Shown here: positions 26,034-35,423 of the stretch, one piece after another
Position numbering within the stretch: the first letter of the stretch is position 1
Layout of the letters: each line of letters opens with the position of its first letter
Source: Citrobacter europaeus
GTDB taxonomy: Bacteria > Pseudomonadota > Gammaproteobacteria > Enterobacterales > Enterobacteriaceae
NCBI GenBank assembly: GCA_020099315.1
Contig: CP083650.1
Location: 1,240,001 to 1,304,000 of the forward strand
Length of the DNA stretch: 64,000 bases
Direction: 5' to 3'
The notes under the pieces: generated by a model
What the model saw: only the letters and a program-made list of their open reading frames with translations
Told to the model about the DNA's origin: nothing
Database searches by the model: none
Made by a program: the position numbers and the translations under genes

Positions 26034-26657
26034 TCACACTGTTGCCAGTGTGATTACATCATTACCCGAGAACCGCCATTGCACGCGATACGCCTGGCTG
26101 TGAGCACGTAGTATCATTTGGTTGTGTTGCAACTCAACGATTTGATACTGCGTAAATTCGGCGACTGATTGTTGTGACGCCTGGGTTGCTTTAAAGGCAC
26201 TTTCTTTGGCGGAAAATGCCAGCGTGAGAGCCTGCTCCACAGACAGACCGCTATTAGCCAACCACGCTTTTTCTGTATTGGTGACAATACTACTTACCAG
26301 TTCGTTCGCCATTTGCTGCGTAAAAATAGTTTCTATATCCAGCCCGACGGGATGCGTTGATACCGCGGCCAGGGCGATTGTTCCGCTATGACTGATGCTG
26401 CCAAACAGATTTTGCGGCCACAACGGTTGGCGTTGCGCGCCGATGCCGGGTACGGTTTTGTGACCAAACTCACGCAGCGCGTGTACTGCGGCAATACGCC
26501 CAGCTAAGTGCTCAGCTTTACGCTTACGTCCACAGGACTGAAGCTGAGTGTGGTGGGGGAGCCAGAGCAGGTCGTGCTCATGGAAGCTGGCGGGATCGAA
26601 CTCGACAATGTGCAGCGTGTGGTCTGCGAAAGTGAGCGGTGTGTGCGTGATGTGCAT
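26034..26657 (-). CDS. entD: Enterobactin synthase phosphopantetheinyl transferase
   Basis: 207 residues. Transfers 4'-phosphopantetheine from CoA to the carrier domains of EntB (Ser245 here) and EntF (Ser1006 here). Sfp-type motifs are present: GRKRKAEHLAGRIAAVHALRE, SISHSGTIALAAVS, VGLDIETIF (Mg-binding Asp/Glu) and LAFSAKESAFKA. EntD is among the most variable ent proteins, and this one differs from E. coli at many positions while keeping all motifs. It is separated from fepA upstream on the same strand by a 48-bp gap with a strong hairpin. Confidence 0.94.
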   Translation of the reverse strand: MHITHTPLTFADHTLHIVEFDPASFHEHDLLWLPHHTQLQSCGRKRKAEHLAGRIAAVHALREFGHKTVPGIGAQRQPLWPQNLFGSISHSGTIALAAVSTHPVGLDIETIFTQQMANELVSSIVTNTEKAWLANSGLSVEQALTLAFSAKESAFKATQASQQSVAEFTQYQIVELQHNQMILRAHSQAYRVQWRFSGNDVITLATV

Positions 26658-26668
26658 GATAGTTATAA

Positions 26669-26699
26669 TTTCCCTCTCCCCGCAGCGAGGAGAGGGAAA
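26669..26699 (-). repeat. Strong hairpin between fepA and entD
   Basis: TTTCCCTCTCC / GGAGAGGGAAA, perfect 11-bp stem with a 9-nt loop, in the short fepA-entD gap. It may partially terminate or process the message so that entD, needed in catalytic amounts, is made at a lower level than fepA. No T-run follows on the minus strand. Confidence 0.6.
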
Positions 26700-26705
26700 A
26701 CGTTA

Positions 26706-28979
26706 TCAGAAGTGCGTGTTAACGCTCATGAACCACGTCCGGCCCGGTTCGTTATAGGTGTATGCGCCAGCGCCCGCCATATAGTTCCCGGTTACAATAT
26801 CGCCCGTGGTCTGGGCATTACCTTCACGCCACAGACGTTTGTCGAAGACGTTATCCACGCCGCCAGTCAGGCTGACGTTTTTCGTCACATCCCAGGTCGC
26901 GCTCAGGCCGACGATGCTGTACGGGCTGACTTCATTCGCCGAACTACCGGTTACCGGTTTACCCTGGTAATCGTACTTCTTCGGCTGCTGTTTGCCGTAC
27001 CAGGTGAAGGTGGACTGCAGCGACAAATCTTCGCGTGCCTGCCAGCTCAGAGTCGAGTTCAGCGTGTACTCAGGAATAATCGACAGGCGTTCGCCGGTCT
27101 CTTTATTCTTACTTTGCAGCATGTAAGTGATGTTGTTGGTCCAGTTAACGGTTTCGCTAACCGGCACGTTCAACGTACCTTCCAGGCCCTCAACCACCGC
27201 TTTAGGAATGTTTTCCCACTGGTAGATATCGGTGTAAGTCGTCTTCCCTTTGTTGGTGATAGACGTTCTGTCGAACGGTACCGTACCTGCTTCAATTTTG
27301 TTGCGATAATCGTTGCGGAACCAGGTTACCCCAGCCAGCCAGCCGTCGCGCTTGAACTCAAGACCAATCTCTTTGTTGATACTGGTTTCGGCCTTCAGAT
27401 CGTCGTTGCCCATCATGTAGCAACCAATACCGGTCGCTGAACCGGTGGCGTAGCAACCCTGCCCCTTGCTGTACAGAATGTAGTTCGGGTTGAGTTGATA
27501 CAGGCTTGGCGCTTTATAGGCGCGCGCGATGCCCATTTTCAGCGTAAAGTCGTCACCCAGACCCTGGGACAGGTTCAGGGACGGACTCCAGTTGTCGCCG
27601 ACGATGCTGTGATGGTCGAAACGCAGACCTGGCGTCAGCATCGTGCTGTCGGTCAGCTCCATGTTATTTTCAGCAAACAGAGAGAAAATCTCTGCATCTG
27701 AGTACGGGCTACGGTTAGTGCTGCTGGCCCCTGGAATATCACCGCCCATAAAGGTCTGTGAATTAGATAACATGTCTTTCATGCGCTGCTGGTTCCATTC
27801 GGTACCAAGCGTCAGATTTTGGTTAACCAGCAGATCTAACGGAATGCTGACCTCACTGTGCAGCATGACGTCACTCAGGTCGGCGTCGAGATATTTTTGT
27901 GACGCATTCGGGTCGAAAATCCCTTCAGTACCACCTGCCAGGCCTTCCGGTGTACGGGAGTTACGCGTGTGTTCGTACTGCACCCAGTTGCTGGTGGTGA
28001 CGCCGTTATCCCAGCCGCCGTTCCAGGTCAGAGAGTAGTTCTGGCGGTAAAGACGGTTGGTCTCTTTCCCGTAGTTATCTTTCACCAGTTGGTTGGTGTT
28101 GGTGTTTTGGGTGTCACCCGCATACAGGTTGCCCTGGCGGCTATAGCCGGCTTCCAGTTCCAGTGACTGGAGCGGGGCGAAATCCCAGCGAACCACGCCG
28201 TTAATGTCTTTGTTGATTACCCCTTCACGACCGGCGGGTAAGGTGTTGGAGTAGGTGCCGGTACGTTCAGACTGATGGCCCTGGTTGATGTCCCACGCGT
28301 CGGCCTGAGTTTTATCGAGATTACCGTACAGACGGAAGCTGAAATCCCCGCCCAATGGGCCATTCAGGCTAAAGTTGGTCCGCTTGGTCGAACCTTCATC
28401 TTTGTGTTCCGGGGCGTTGAAATAGGTATCCCAGGAGCCGTGCCATTCATTGCTGCCTTTTTTGGTGATGATATTCACCACGCCGCCAGCCGCACCGTTG
28501 CCATAGCGTGCCGCGGCAGGACCGCGCAGCACTTCAATACGTTCGATCATTTCCGGTGGGACCCAGGCGGTATCGCCGCGGGTATCACGCTCGCCGCGCC
28601 AGCCCTGGCGTACGGAGTTACGGCTGGTAACCGGTTTACCGTCGATCAGAATCAGGGTGTTTTCTGGCCCCATGCCGCGGATATCGATCTGACGGTTGTT
28701 GCCGCGCTGTCCGCTGGTTGAGTTACCGGTCAGGTTAACGCCAGGCATGGTACGGATGATTTCCGACACATCGCGAGCGGGAGGATTCTTACGAATCTCA
28801 TCAGCGGTAATGGTTGAAACGCCCGGCGCCTGCAGGTTCTGCTGGGCAGCGGTAACGACGATGGTGTCTTCATGAGAGACTGCGGCGCTATCGGTTTGAT
28901 CTTCTGCCATTGCTGGCAGGGCTACCCCGTAAATCCCTAAATTGACCAATAAGGCCAGTGAATGAATCTTGTTGTTCAT
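26706..28979 (-). CDS. fepA: Ferric enterobactin outer-membrane receptor
   Basis: 757 residues. TonB-dependent receptor with a 22-strand barrel and N-terminal plug. The start at 28979 gives MNNKIHSLALLVNLGIYGVA, the known FepA signal peptide; the 52-codon upstream extension is not used. The TonB box is in EDTIVVTAA; the plug (NIDIRGMGPENTLILIDGKP-like stretch, RGPAAARYGNGAAGGVVNIIT) and the barrel end NTHF with terminal Phe are present. The sequence near residues 420-440 and 570-590 differs from E. coli in surface loops, as expected for regions exposed to phage and colicins. It is transcribed divergently from fes. Confidence 0.97.
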   Translation of the reverse strand: MNNKIHSLALLVNLGIYGVALPAMAEDQTDSAAVSHEDTIVVTAAQQNLQAPGVSTITADEIRKNPPARDVSEIIRTMPGVNLTGNSTSGQRGNNRQIDIRGMGPENTLILIDGKPVTSRNSVRQGWRGERDTRGDTAWVPPEMIERIEVLRGPAAARYGNGAAGGVVNIITKKGSNEWHGSWDTYFNAPEHKDEGSTKRTNFSLNGPLGGDFSFRLYGNLDKTQADAWDINQGHQSERTGTYSNTLPAGREGVINKDINGVVRWDFAPLQSLELEAGYSRQGNLYAGDTQNTNTNQLVKDNYGKETNRLYRQNYSLTWNGGWDNGVTTSNWVQYEHTRNSRTPEGLAGGTEGIFDPNASQKYLDADLSDVMLHSEVSIPLDLLVNQNLTLGTEWNQQRMKDMLSNSQTFMGGDIPGASSTNRSPYSDAEIFSLFAENNMELTDSTMLTPGLRFDHHSIVGDNWSPSLNLSQGLGDDFTLKMGIARAYKAPSLYQLNPNYILYSKGQGCYATGSATGIGCYMMGNDDLKAETSINKEIGLEFKRDGWLAGVTWFRNDYRNKIEAGTVPFDRTSITNKGKTTYTDIYQWENIPKAVVEGLEGTLNVPVSETVNWTNNITYMLQSKNKETGERLSIIPEYTLNSTLSWQAREDLSLQSTFTWYGKQQPKKYDYQGKPVTGSSANEVSPYSIVGLSATWDVTKNVSLTGGVDNVFDKRLWREGNAQTTGDIVTGNYMAGAGAYTYNEPGRTWFMSVNTHF

Positions 28980-29149
28980 TGTATGTCCTGCTGTTCTTTT
29001 AGCCACGAGTTCCAATGTGCCGTGTTGCGGCATTTGGCCTGATGTCGCCCGCATCCGCGTAAACCCTCCATTCCAGAAAAAGTACGCAGCGCCAGGTCGG
29101 TTTATAAGTGGTGAAAAACTGTGCGCGCTTCCCACAGCGCGACAATACG

Positions 29150-29195
29150 CTATTGCAAATGCAAATAGTTATCAATAATATTATCAATATATTTC
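29150..29195. promoter_or_regulatory. Fur-binding region between fepA and fes
   Basis: A/T-rich stretch with overlapping Fur-type hexamers (GTTATCAATAATATTATCAA at 29168-29187; GATAAT/ATTATC in both orientations). It occupies the place of the known bidirectional Fur site of E. coli fepA-fes. Individual 19-mer matches are only ~12-13 of 19, typical for overlapping-hexamer sites. Confidence 0.7.
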
Positions 29196-29232
29196 ACGCT
29201 AGATCATAAAATTTCACGATAAACATGGGGTT

Positions 29233-30450
29233 ATGGCGGTGACGACGTTAAAGATGGGAAGCGAGGCGTGGTGGCAGTCAAAAAAAGGCCCGGAGTGGGA
29301 GCGTGAAGACAACGGAAATTATCGGGTAACCTTCTGGTGGCGTGACCCGCAGGGAACGGAGAAAGAGTCAGCCATTCATCACGTTTGGGTTTATATCACC
29401 GGCGTCACCGACCACCATCAAAATGCTACCCCTCAGTCGATGCGACGCATTGATGGAACGAATATTTGGTGCTGGAGTGTATCCCTCAGCGCCAACTGGC
29501 GTGGCAGTTACTGTTTTATTCCAACAGCGCGCAACGATATTTTTGCGCCGCAGGCGCTGGGCGAAACGCCTGACCGAACCGCGCTGCGTGAAGGCTGGCG
29601 GCAATTACTGCCGCAGGCTATTGCTGACCCCCTTAATTCGCAGAGCTGGCAGGGCGGTCGTGGCCACGCGGTGTCTGCGCTGGAAATGCCTGATGCACCC
29701 GTACAACCAGGATGGGATCGACCTGAAAACCCCGATTCACCCGCAGTGTGTCTGCAATGGTGTAGCGCCAGGCTTGGTAATACGCGTCGCGTATGGGTCT
29801 TTACCACCGGTGAGGCCCAAGCGGAATCTCGTCCGCTGGCTATCCTGCTGGACGGACAGTTTTGGGCGCAGAGTATGCCGGTCTGGCCTGCGCTAACTTC
29901 ACTTACGCATCGTGGGCACCTTCCTCCTGCCGTTTATCTCCTGATTGATGCCATCGACACGGCTCACCGTAGCCGCGAACTGCCGTGTAACGCGGATTTT
30001 TGGTTGGCGGTACAAGAGGAGCTGTTGCCGCTGGTGAAGACGACAACCGCGTTCAGTGATGACCCGCAGCGCACGGTGGTCGCCGGACAAAGTTTTGGCG
30101 GATTGTCATCGCTGTATGCCGGGCTAAACTGGCCCGCGCGCTTTGGCTGCGTACTCAGCCAGTCGGGCTCTTACTGGTGGCCGCATCGCGGTGGTTATCA
30201 GGATGGGACGATCGTTGAGCAACTGAAGATCGGGAAGGTCAGTGCTCAGGGGCTGCGTATTGTCCTGGAAGCCGGGATCCGCGAGCCCATTATTTTTCGC
30301 GCTAATCAGGCGCTATATGCCCAGTTACCTTCTGCACCACAGTCTATTTTCTGGCGTCAGGTTGATGGCGGACACGATGCGCTTTGCTGGCGCGGCGGTT
30401 TGATGCAAGGGCTGATAACGCTCTGGCAACCGCTTACCGACACGATTTAA
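29233..30450 (+). CDS. fes: Enterochelin esterase
   Basis: 405 residues. Cytosolic alpha/beta hydrolase that cleaves ferric enterobactin to release iron. The N-terminal Fes domain (residues ~1-150, WVYITGVTDHHQN, WRGSYCFIPT) is followed by the esterase domain with nucleophile Ser287 in AGQSFGGLSS and catalytic His381 in DGGHDALCW. Length and motifs match E. coli Fes with a few insertions in the linker. ybdZ begins 30 bp downstream. Confidence 0.96.
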   Translation: MAVTTLKMGSEAWWQSKKGPEWEREDNGNYRVTFWWRDPQGTEKESAIHHVWVYITGVTDHHQNATPQSMRRIDGTNIWCWSVSLSANWRGSYCFIPTARNDIFAPQALGETPDRTALREGWRQLLPQAIADPLNSQSWQGGRGHAVSALEMPDAPVQPGWDRPENPDSPAVCLQWCSARLGNTRRVWVFTTGEAQAESRPLAILLDGQFWAQSMPVWPALTSLTHRGHLPPAVYLLIDAIDTAHRSRELPCNADFWLAVQEELLPLVKTTTAFSDDPQRTVVAGQSFGGLSSLYAGLNWPARFGCVLSQSGSYWWPHRGGYQDGTIVEQLKIGKVSAQGLRIVLEAGIREPIIFRANQALYAQLPSAPQSIFWRQVDGGHDALCWRGGLMQGLITLWQPLTDTI

Positions 30451-30480
30451 CCGGACGACGTTCCACGACAGGAGTTGAGT

Positions 30481-30699
30481 ATGGAATTCAGTAACCCCTT
30501 CGATAATCCGCAGGGCCAGTTTTACATTCTGCAAAATCCCCAACGTCAGTTTAGCCTTTGGCCGCGACAATGCTCACTTCCTGCTGGTTGGACGGTCGCG
30601 TGCGAACCCCAATCCCAGGAAGCCTGCCAGCAATGGCTGGATGCAAACTGGACCACGCTGACGCCAGCAAATTACGTCGATGTGCAGGAGGCTCCATGA
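30481..30699 (+). CDS. ybdZ: MbtH-like protein of enterobactin synthase
   Basis: 72 residues, the E. coli YbdZ length. MbtH family: NPFDNPQGQFYIL, then QFSLWP and LPAGW, carry the conserved Ser-Leu-Trp-Pro and Pro-x-Gly-Trp that bind adenylation domains. It forms a complex with EntF and raises its serine adenylation. The ATG at 30481 was preferred to a TTG two codons upstream. Its TGA overlaps the entF ATG (ATGA), so the two are translationally coupled. Confidence 0.95.
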   Translation: MEFSNPFDNPQGQFYILQNPQRQFSLWPRQCSLPAGWTVACEPQSQEACQQWLDANWTTLTPANYVDVQEAP

Positions 30700-33600
30700 C
30701 TCAGCGTTTACCATTAGTCGCGGCTCAGCCGGGGATCTGGATGGCGGAAAAACTCTCCACATTGCCCTCGGCATGGAGCGTGGCGCACTACGTAGAATTA
30801 ACCGGCGAACTGGACGCGCCGTTGCTGGCAAAAGCGGTTGTGGCGGGTCTGGAGCAGGCAGATACCCTACGGATGCGGTTTAGCGAAGATAACGGCGAGG
30901 TATGGCAATGGGTAGACCCCGCGCTCGCCTTTGCGCAACCCGACGTTATTGACCTGCGTGAAAAATCCAATCCCCATGAGGCGGCACGAGCGTTGATGCA
31001 GGCAGACCTGCAGCAGGACATACGTGCTGATAGTGGCAAACCGCTGGTTTTTCACCTGCTCATTCAGGTGGGAGACAAGCGTTGGTATTGGTATCAGCGT
31101 TACCATCATCTGCTGGTTGATGGCTTCAGTTTTCCGGCCATTACCCGCCAGATAGCCGCGATTTACCGCGCATGGCTGCATGGCGAGTCCACGCCAGAAT
31201 CACCTTTTACGCCATTTGCTGAGGTGGTGGAAGAGTATCAACAGTATCGTCAGAGTGATGCCTGGCAACGCGACGGCGCCTTCTGGAGCGAGCAACGAAA
31301 GCAACTCCCACCTCCGGCATCGCTATCTGATAAACCACTGCCGGGGCGGTCAGCCAGCGCGGATATCATTCGTCTGAAGTTAACCGCGCCTGAAGGGGAG
31401 TTTCGCCGACTTGCGGCACGTATGCCTGACGTTCAGCGTGCGGATCTGGCCCTCGCGCTGGTGGCGTTGTGGCTGGGACGTTTGTGCAGCCGAATGGATT
31501 ATGCTGCCGGGTTTATCTTTATGCGGCGCATGGGATCGGCGGCGCTGACGTCCAGCGGACCCGTTTTAAACGTTTTGCCATTTGGTGTGCAACTGGATGC
31601 GGCAGAAAGCTTGCCTGCGCTTGCACAACGACTGGCCGGACAGTTAAAGAAAATGCGCCGTCATCAGCGTTATGATGCCGAGCAAATTGTTCGCGACAGC
31701 GGGCGCGCAGCCGGTGCTGAACCGCTGTTTGGCCCGGTGCTGAACGTGAAAATATTCGACTATCAGCTCAATATTCCCGGCGTGCAGGCGCGAACTCATA
31801 CGCTGGCGACGGGGCCGGTGAACGATCTTGAGCTGGCGCTGTTCCCGGATGAAAACGGCGGTCTGAGTATTGAAATCCTGGCCAATAAACAACGTTATGA
31901 AGCCGAGACGCTGGCGCAGCATGCATCACGTTTAATCGGGCTTATCGAGCAGTTTGCCGACAATCCGGCGCTATGCTGCGGCGACGCCGGGATGCTGTTG
32001 CCAACAGAACATGAGCGGCTGGCGAAGATTAACGACACCACCGTGGAGATCCCGTCCACTACGCTGAGCGCGTTGGTGGCGCAGCAGGCTGATAAAACGC
32101 CGGATGCCCCGGCGCTGGCCGATGCCCGTTATCAGTTTAGCTATCGCGAAATGCGCCAGCAGGTCGTGGCGCTGGCGCAGCTTCTGCGCGAGCGTGGCGT
32201 CCGCCCTGGCGACAGCGTAGCCGTGGCATTACCGCGTTCCGTGTTCCTGACGCTGGCATTACACGGTATTGTTGAGGCGGGAGCCGCCTGGCTGCCATTG
32301 GATACCGGATACCCGGACGATCGCCTGCGGATGATGCTCGAAGACGCAAAACCGAAATTGCTGATCGCGACCGAAGAGCAACTGGCGCGCTTTAGCGATA
32401 TTCCGGCGCTGGAAAGTCTGTGCTACAACGCGCCACTGCCAGCAGAAGATGCAGTTCCGCTGGCGCTATCTCAACCCAATTATACGGCCTATATCATTTT
32501 TACTTCCGGTTCTACCGGCAGACCAAAAGGGGTAATGGTTGGGCAAACCGCCATCGTTAACCGTTTGCTGTGGATGCAAAATCACTACCCGCTGGCCGCA
32601 GATGATGTGGTGGCGCAAAAAACGCCGTGCAGTTTTGACGTCTCGGTATGGGAGTTTTTCTGGCCGTTTATTGCCGGGGCTAAACTGGTAATGGCGGAAC
32701 CTGAGGCGCACCGCGATCCGCTGGCGATGCAGCAATTCTTTGCCCAATACGGGGTGACGACCACGCACTTCGTTCCTTCGATGCTGGCCGCTTTTGTCGC
32801 TTCACTGACGCCGGAAACCGCGCGGGAGAGTTGCGCCTCGCTGAAACGGGTATTCTGCAGCGGTGAAGCCTTGCCTGCAGATTTATGTCGCGAGTGGGAG
32901 CAGTTGACTCGTGCGCCACTGCACAATTTATACGGGCCAACGGAAGCGGCGGTCGATGTGAGCTGGTATCCGGCCTGTGGGGATGAACTTGCCGCAGTAA
33001 CCGGCAACAGCGTGCCGATTGGTTATCCGGTATGGAATACAGGTTTACGCATCCTGGATGCCATGATGCGCCCGGTGCCTTTCGGCGTGGCGGGTGACCT
33101 GTATCTGACGGGGATCCAACTGGCGCAAGGATACCTGGGGCGAGCGGATCTGACCGCAAGCCGCTTTATCGCCGATCCGTTTAACGCCGGCGAACGCATG
33201 TACCGTACCGGGGATGTGGCGCGCTGGCTGGAAAATGGCGCGGTGGAATACCTTGGGCGCAGCGATGACCAGCTTAAAATTCGCGGACAACGCATTGAGC
33301 TTGGTGAGATTGATCGGGTGATGCAGCAGTTGCCTGATGTCGAGCATGCCGTTGCCCATGCCTGCGTATTCAACCAGGCGGCGGCGACAGGCGGCGATGC
33401 ACGTCAACTGGTGGGGTATCTGGTGTCGCAATCGGGGTTACCGCTGGATACGTCCGCATTGCGGGACAGTCTGCGTGAAAAACTGCCTGCGCATATGGTG
33501 CCAACGGTATTGTTGCAACTGGCGGAGCTACCGCTTAGCGCGAACGGTAAACTGGATCGTAAAGCGCTGCCGATGCCGCAGTTGACGTCGCGTACTTCCG

Positions 33601-34586
33601 GGCGCGCGCCGCGTACAGGGACTGAAACTACCATCGCACAGTCTTTTGCGGCTTTGCTGAGTTGCGAGGTGAATGACGTGGAGGCGGACTTCTTTGCGCT
33701 TGGTGGTCATTCGTTGCTGGCGATGAAGCTGGCAGCGCAGTTGAGCCGGGCTTTTGAGCGTCAGGTGACGCCTGGGCAGATAATGGTGGCTTCTACCGTT
33801 GAACAACTGAGCGCACTGCTGGAGAGCAATGATGATGAGCAGTCGCAGCGTCTGGGATTTGAGACGCTGCTGCCGCTGCGCCAAAGTCATGGGCCAACGC
33901 TGTTTTGCTTCCATCCGGCGTCGGGTTTTGCCTGGCAGTTTAGCGTGCTGTCGCGCTACCTCAGCCCGCAATGGTCGATTACCGGCATTCAGTCTCCACG
34001 GCCGGATGGCCCTATGCAAACGGCGGAGAACCTTGATGCGGTATGTGAACATCATTTGGCAACGCTGCTCAGCCAGCAGCCTCATGGTCCCTACTATTTA
34101 TTAGGTTACTCGCTGGGAGGCACGCTGGCGCAGGGGATTGCCGCGCGCTTACATGCCAGAGGAGAGACAGTTGCATTCCTGGGACTGCTCGATACCTGGC
34201 CGCCAGAAACGCAAAACTGGCAGGATAAAGAGGCCAATGGGTTAGATCCAGCGGTACTGGCGGAGATCGCGCGAGAGCGTGAAGCGTTTCTGGCTGCGCA
34301 GCAGGGTAATGCGTCAGAGACCTTATTTAACGCAATCGAAGGCAACTACGCCGATGCGGTTCGCCTGCTCACCACAGCACACAGCGTGCCGTTTGCAGGT
34401 CACGCCACGCTGTTCGTCGCTGAGCGTACCTTAGTGCCGGGAGTCAGTCCGGAGCGCAGCTGGTCGCCGTGGATATCCAGTCTGGATGTCTATCGTCAGG
34501 ACTGCGCGCACGTTGATATCATTACCCCTGAGGCGTTTGAGAAGATTGGGCCAGTCATGTGTGACCTGCTCAAAGACATTCAGTAA
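30696..34586 (+). CDS. entF: Enterobactin synthase multimodular NRPS EntF
   Basis: 1296 residues with domains condensation-adenylation-carrier-thioesterase. The condensation motif HHLLVDG is at 137-143; the A-domain P-loop TSGSTGRPKG starts at 603; the carrier GGHS has Ser1006 for phosphopantetheine. The thioesterase has Ser1139 (GYSLGG) and His1272 (CAHVDI). It activates L-serine, couples it to dihydroxybenzoate from EntB and cyclises three units to enterobactin. The long upstream ORF extension overlaps ybdZ in another frame and is not used. All catalytic residues are present. Confidence 0.97.
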   Translation: MTQRLPLVAAQPGIWMAEKLSTLPSAWSVAHYVELTGELDAPLLAKAVVAGLEQADTLRMRFSEDNGEVWQWVDPALAFAQPDVIDLREKSNPHEAARALMQADLQQDIRADSGKPLVFHLLIQVGDKRWYWYQRYHHLLVDGFSFPAITRQIAAIYRAWLHGESTPESPFTPFAEVVEEYQQYRQSDAWQRDGAFWSEQRKQLPPPASLSDKPLPGRSASADIIRLKLTAPEGEFRRLAARMPDVQRADLALALVALWLGRLCSRMDYAAGFIFMRRMGSAALTSSGPVLNVLPFGVQLDAAESLPALAQRLAGQLKKMRRHQRYDAEQIVRDSGRAAGAEPLFGPVLNVKIFDYQLNIPGVQARTHTLATGPVNDLELALFPDENGGLSIEILANKQRYEAETLAQHASRLIGLIEQFADNPALCCGDAGMLLPTEHERLAKINDTTVEIPSTTLSALVAQQADKTPDAPALADARYQFSYREMRQQVVALAQLLRERGVRPGDSVAVALPRSVFLTLALHGIVEAGAAWLPLDTGYPDDRLRMMLEDAKPKLLIATEEQLARFSDIPALESLCYNAPLPAEDAVPLALSQPNYTAYIIFTSGSTGRPKGVMVGQTAIVNRLLWMQNHYPLAADDVVAQKTPCSFDVSVWEFFWPFIAGAKLVMAEPEAHRDPLAMQQFFAQYGVTTTHFVPSMLAAFVASLTPETARESCASLKRVFCSGEALPADLCREWEQLTRAPLHNLYGPTEAAVDVSWYPACGDELAAVTGNSVPIGYPVWNTGLRILDAMMRPVPFGVAGDLYLTGIQLAQGYLGRADLTASRFIADPFNAGERMYRTGDVARWLENGAVEYLGRSDDQLKIRGQRIELGEIDRVMQQLPDVEHAVAHACVFNQAAATGGDARQLVGYLVSQSGLPLDTSALRDSLREKLPAHMVPTVLLQLAELPLSANGKLDRKALPMPQLTSRTSGRAPRTGTETTIAQSFAALLSCEVNDVEADFFALGGHSLLAMKLAAQLSRAFERQVTPGQIMVASTVEQLSALLESNDDEQSQRLGFETLLPLRQSHGPTLFCFHPASGFAWQFSVLSRYLSPQWSITGIQSPRPDGPMQTAENLDAVCEHHLATLLSQQPHGPYYLLGYSLGGTLAQGIAARLHARGETVAFLGLLDTWPPETQNWQDKEANGLDPAVLAEIAREREAFLAAQQGNASETLFNAIEGNYADAVRLLTTAHSVPFAGHATLFVAERTLVPGVSPERSWSPWISSLDVYRQDCAHVDIITPEAFEKIGPVMCDLLKDIQ

Positions 34587-34593
34587 ATGGTCT

Positions 34594-34615
34594 CGCCACC
34601 TCTGCGGAGGTGGCG
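34594..34615. terminator. Terminator between entF and fepC
   Basis: CGCCACCTC / GAGGTGGCG, perfect 9-bp stem with a TGCG loop, between the convergent stops of entF and fepC. This is exactly where E. coli has fepE. Confidence 0.7.
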
Positions 34616-34619
34616 GTGT

Positions 34620-35423
34620 TTACCTGTTCGACGTACGTCCTAACGGCACCACTAACGGCGTTCCGGCAACCGGATCGTCGATAATCATACAGCGCAGACC
34701 GTAGATTTTTTCAATAAGCTGTGCGGTGACTATCTCCTTTGGCGCACCCTCGGCAATAATTTTTCCGTCACGCAGCGCAATCAGATGCGTCGCATAGCGA
34801 CAGGCCTGATTGAGGTCGTGCAGAACGGCGGCCAGCGTATAACCCTTCTCCCGATTGAGCTCACTCAGCAGCTCCAGCAGATCGATCTGATGGCTGATAT
34901 CCAGCCAGGTGGTGGGTTCATCAAGCAGCATAATCGACGTTTCCTGCGCCAGCACCATCGCAATCCATGCGCGCTGGCGTTGTCCACCGGAAAGGGTATC
35001 CACACTTTGTGATGCAAGATGTGTGATACCCGTCGCCTGCATTGCGTTAGATACCGCGATTTCATCTTCATTGCGCCAGCGGGTAAACAATGGCTGGTGC
35101 GGGTAGCGCCCGCGGGCAACCAGTTCCTGTACCGTAATATCACCCGGCGTGGTGGCGTTTTGCGCCAGCAAACCTATTCTGCGGGCAACCTCTTTGCTGG
35201 CATAGTGCTGAATATGCTCGCCGTCGAGCCAGACCTTGCCATGCGCGGGCGTCATCAAACGACTCAGCGTGCGCAGTAGCGTTGATTTCCCGCAGCCGTT
35301 TGGCCCGATGATTGCGGTGAAGTGACCGTCGGGAATCGACACATTGAGGTTTTCCGCCACGGTAAACTTGCCATAACCCAGCGTTAACTGGTCGCCACGC
35401 AAACGGGCTACTGATTCGATCAT
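34620..35423 (-). CDS. fepC: Ferric enterobactin ABC transporter ATPase
   Basis: 267 residues from the ATG at 35423, giving MIESVARLRG as in E. coli apart from the first residues. Walker A GPNGCGKST, signature LSGGQRQRAWIAMVLAQ, Walker B IMLLDEPTTWLD and the switch His (VLHDLNQA) are all intact. It energises FepDG. The start overlaps the fepG stop (ATGA). The 36-codon upstream extension lies within fepG and was rejected. Confidence 0.97.
   Translation of the reverse strand: MIESVARLRGDQLTLGYGKFTVAENLNVSIPDGHFTAIIGPNGCGKSTLLRTLSRLMTPAHGKVWLDGEHIQHYASKEVARRIGLLAQNATTPGDITVQELVARGRYPHQPLFTRWRNEDEIAVSNAMQATGITHLASQSVDTLSGGQRQRAWIAMVLAQETSIMLLDEPTTWLDISHQIDLLELLSELNREKGYTLAAVLHDLNQACRYATHLIALRDGKIIAEGAPKEIVTAQLIEKIYGLRCMIIDDPVAGTPLVVPLGRTSNR

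Noticed and set aside
26508..27440. 310-residue plus-strand ORF spanning the entD-fepA junction
   Set aside because: It crosses two real antisense genes and their hairpin; composition is that of a reverse-frame artefact.
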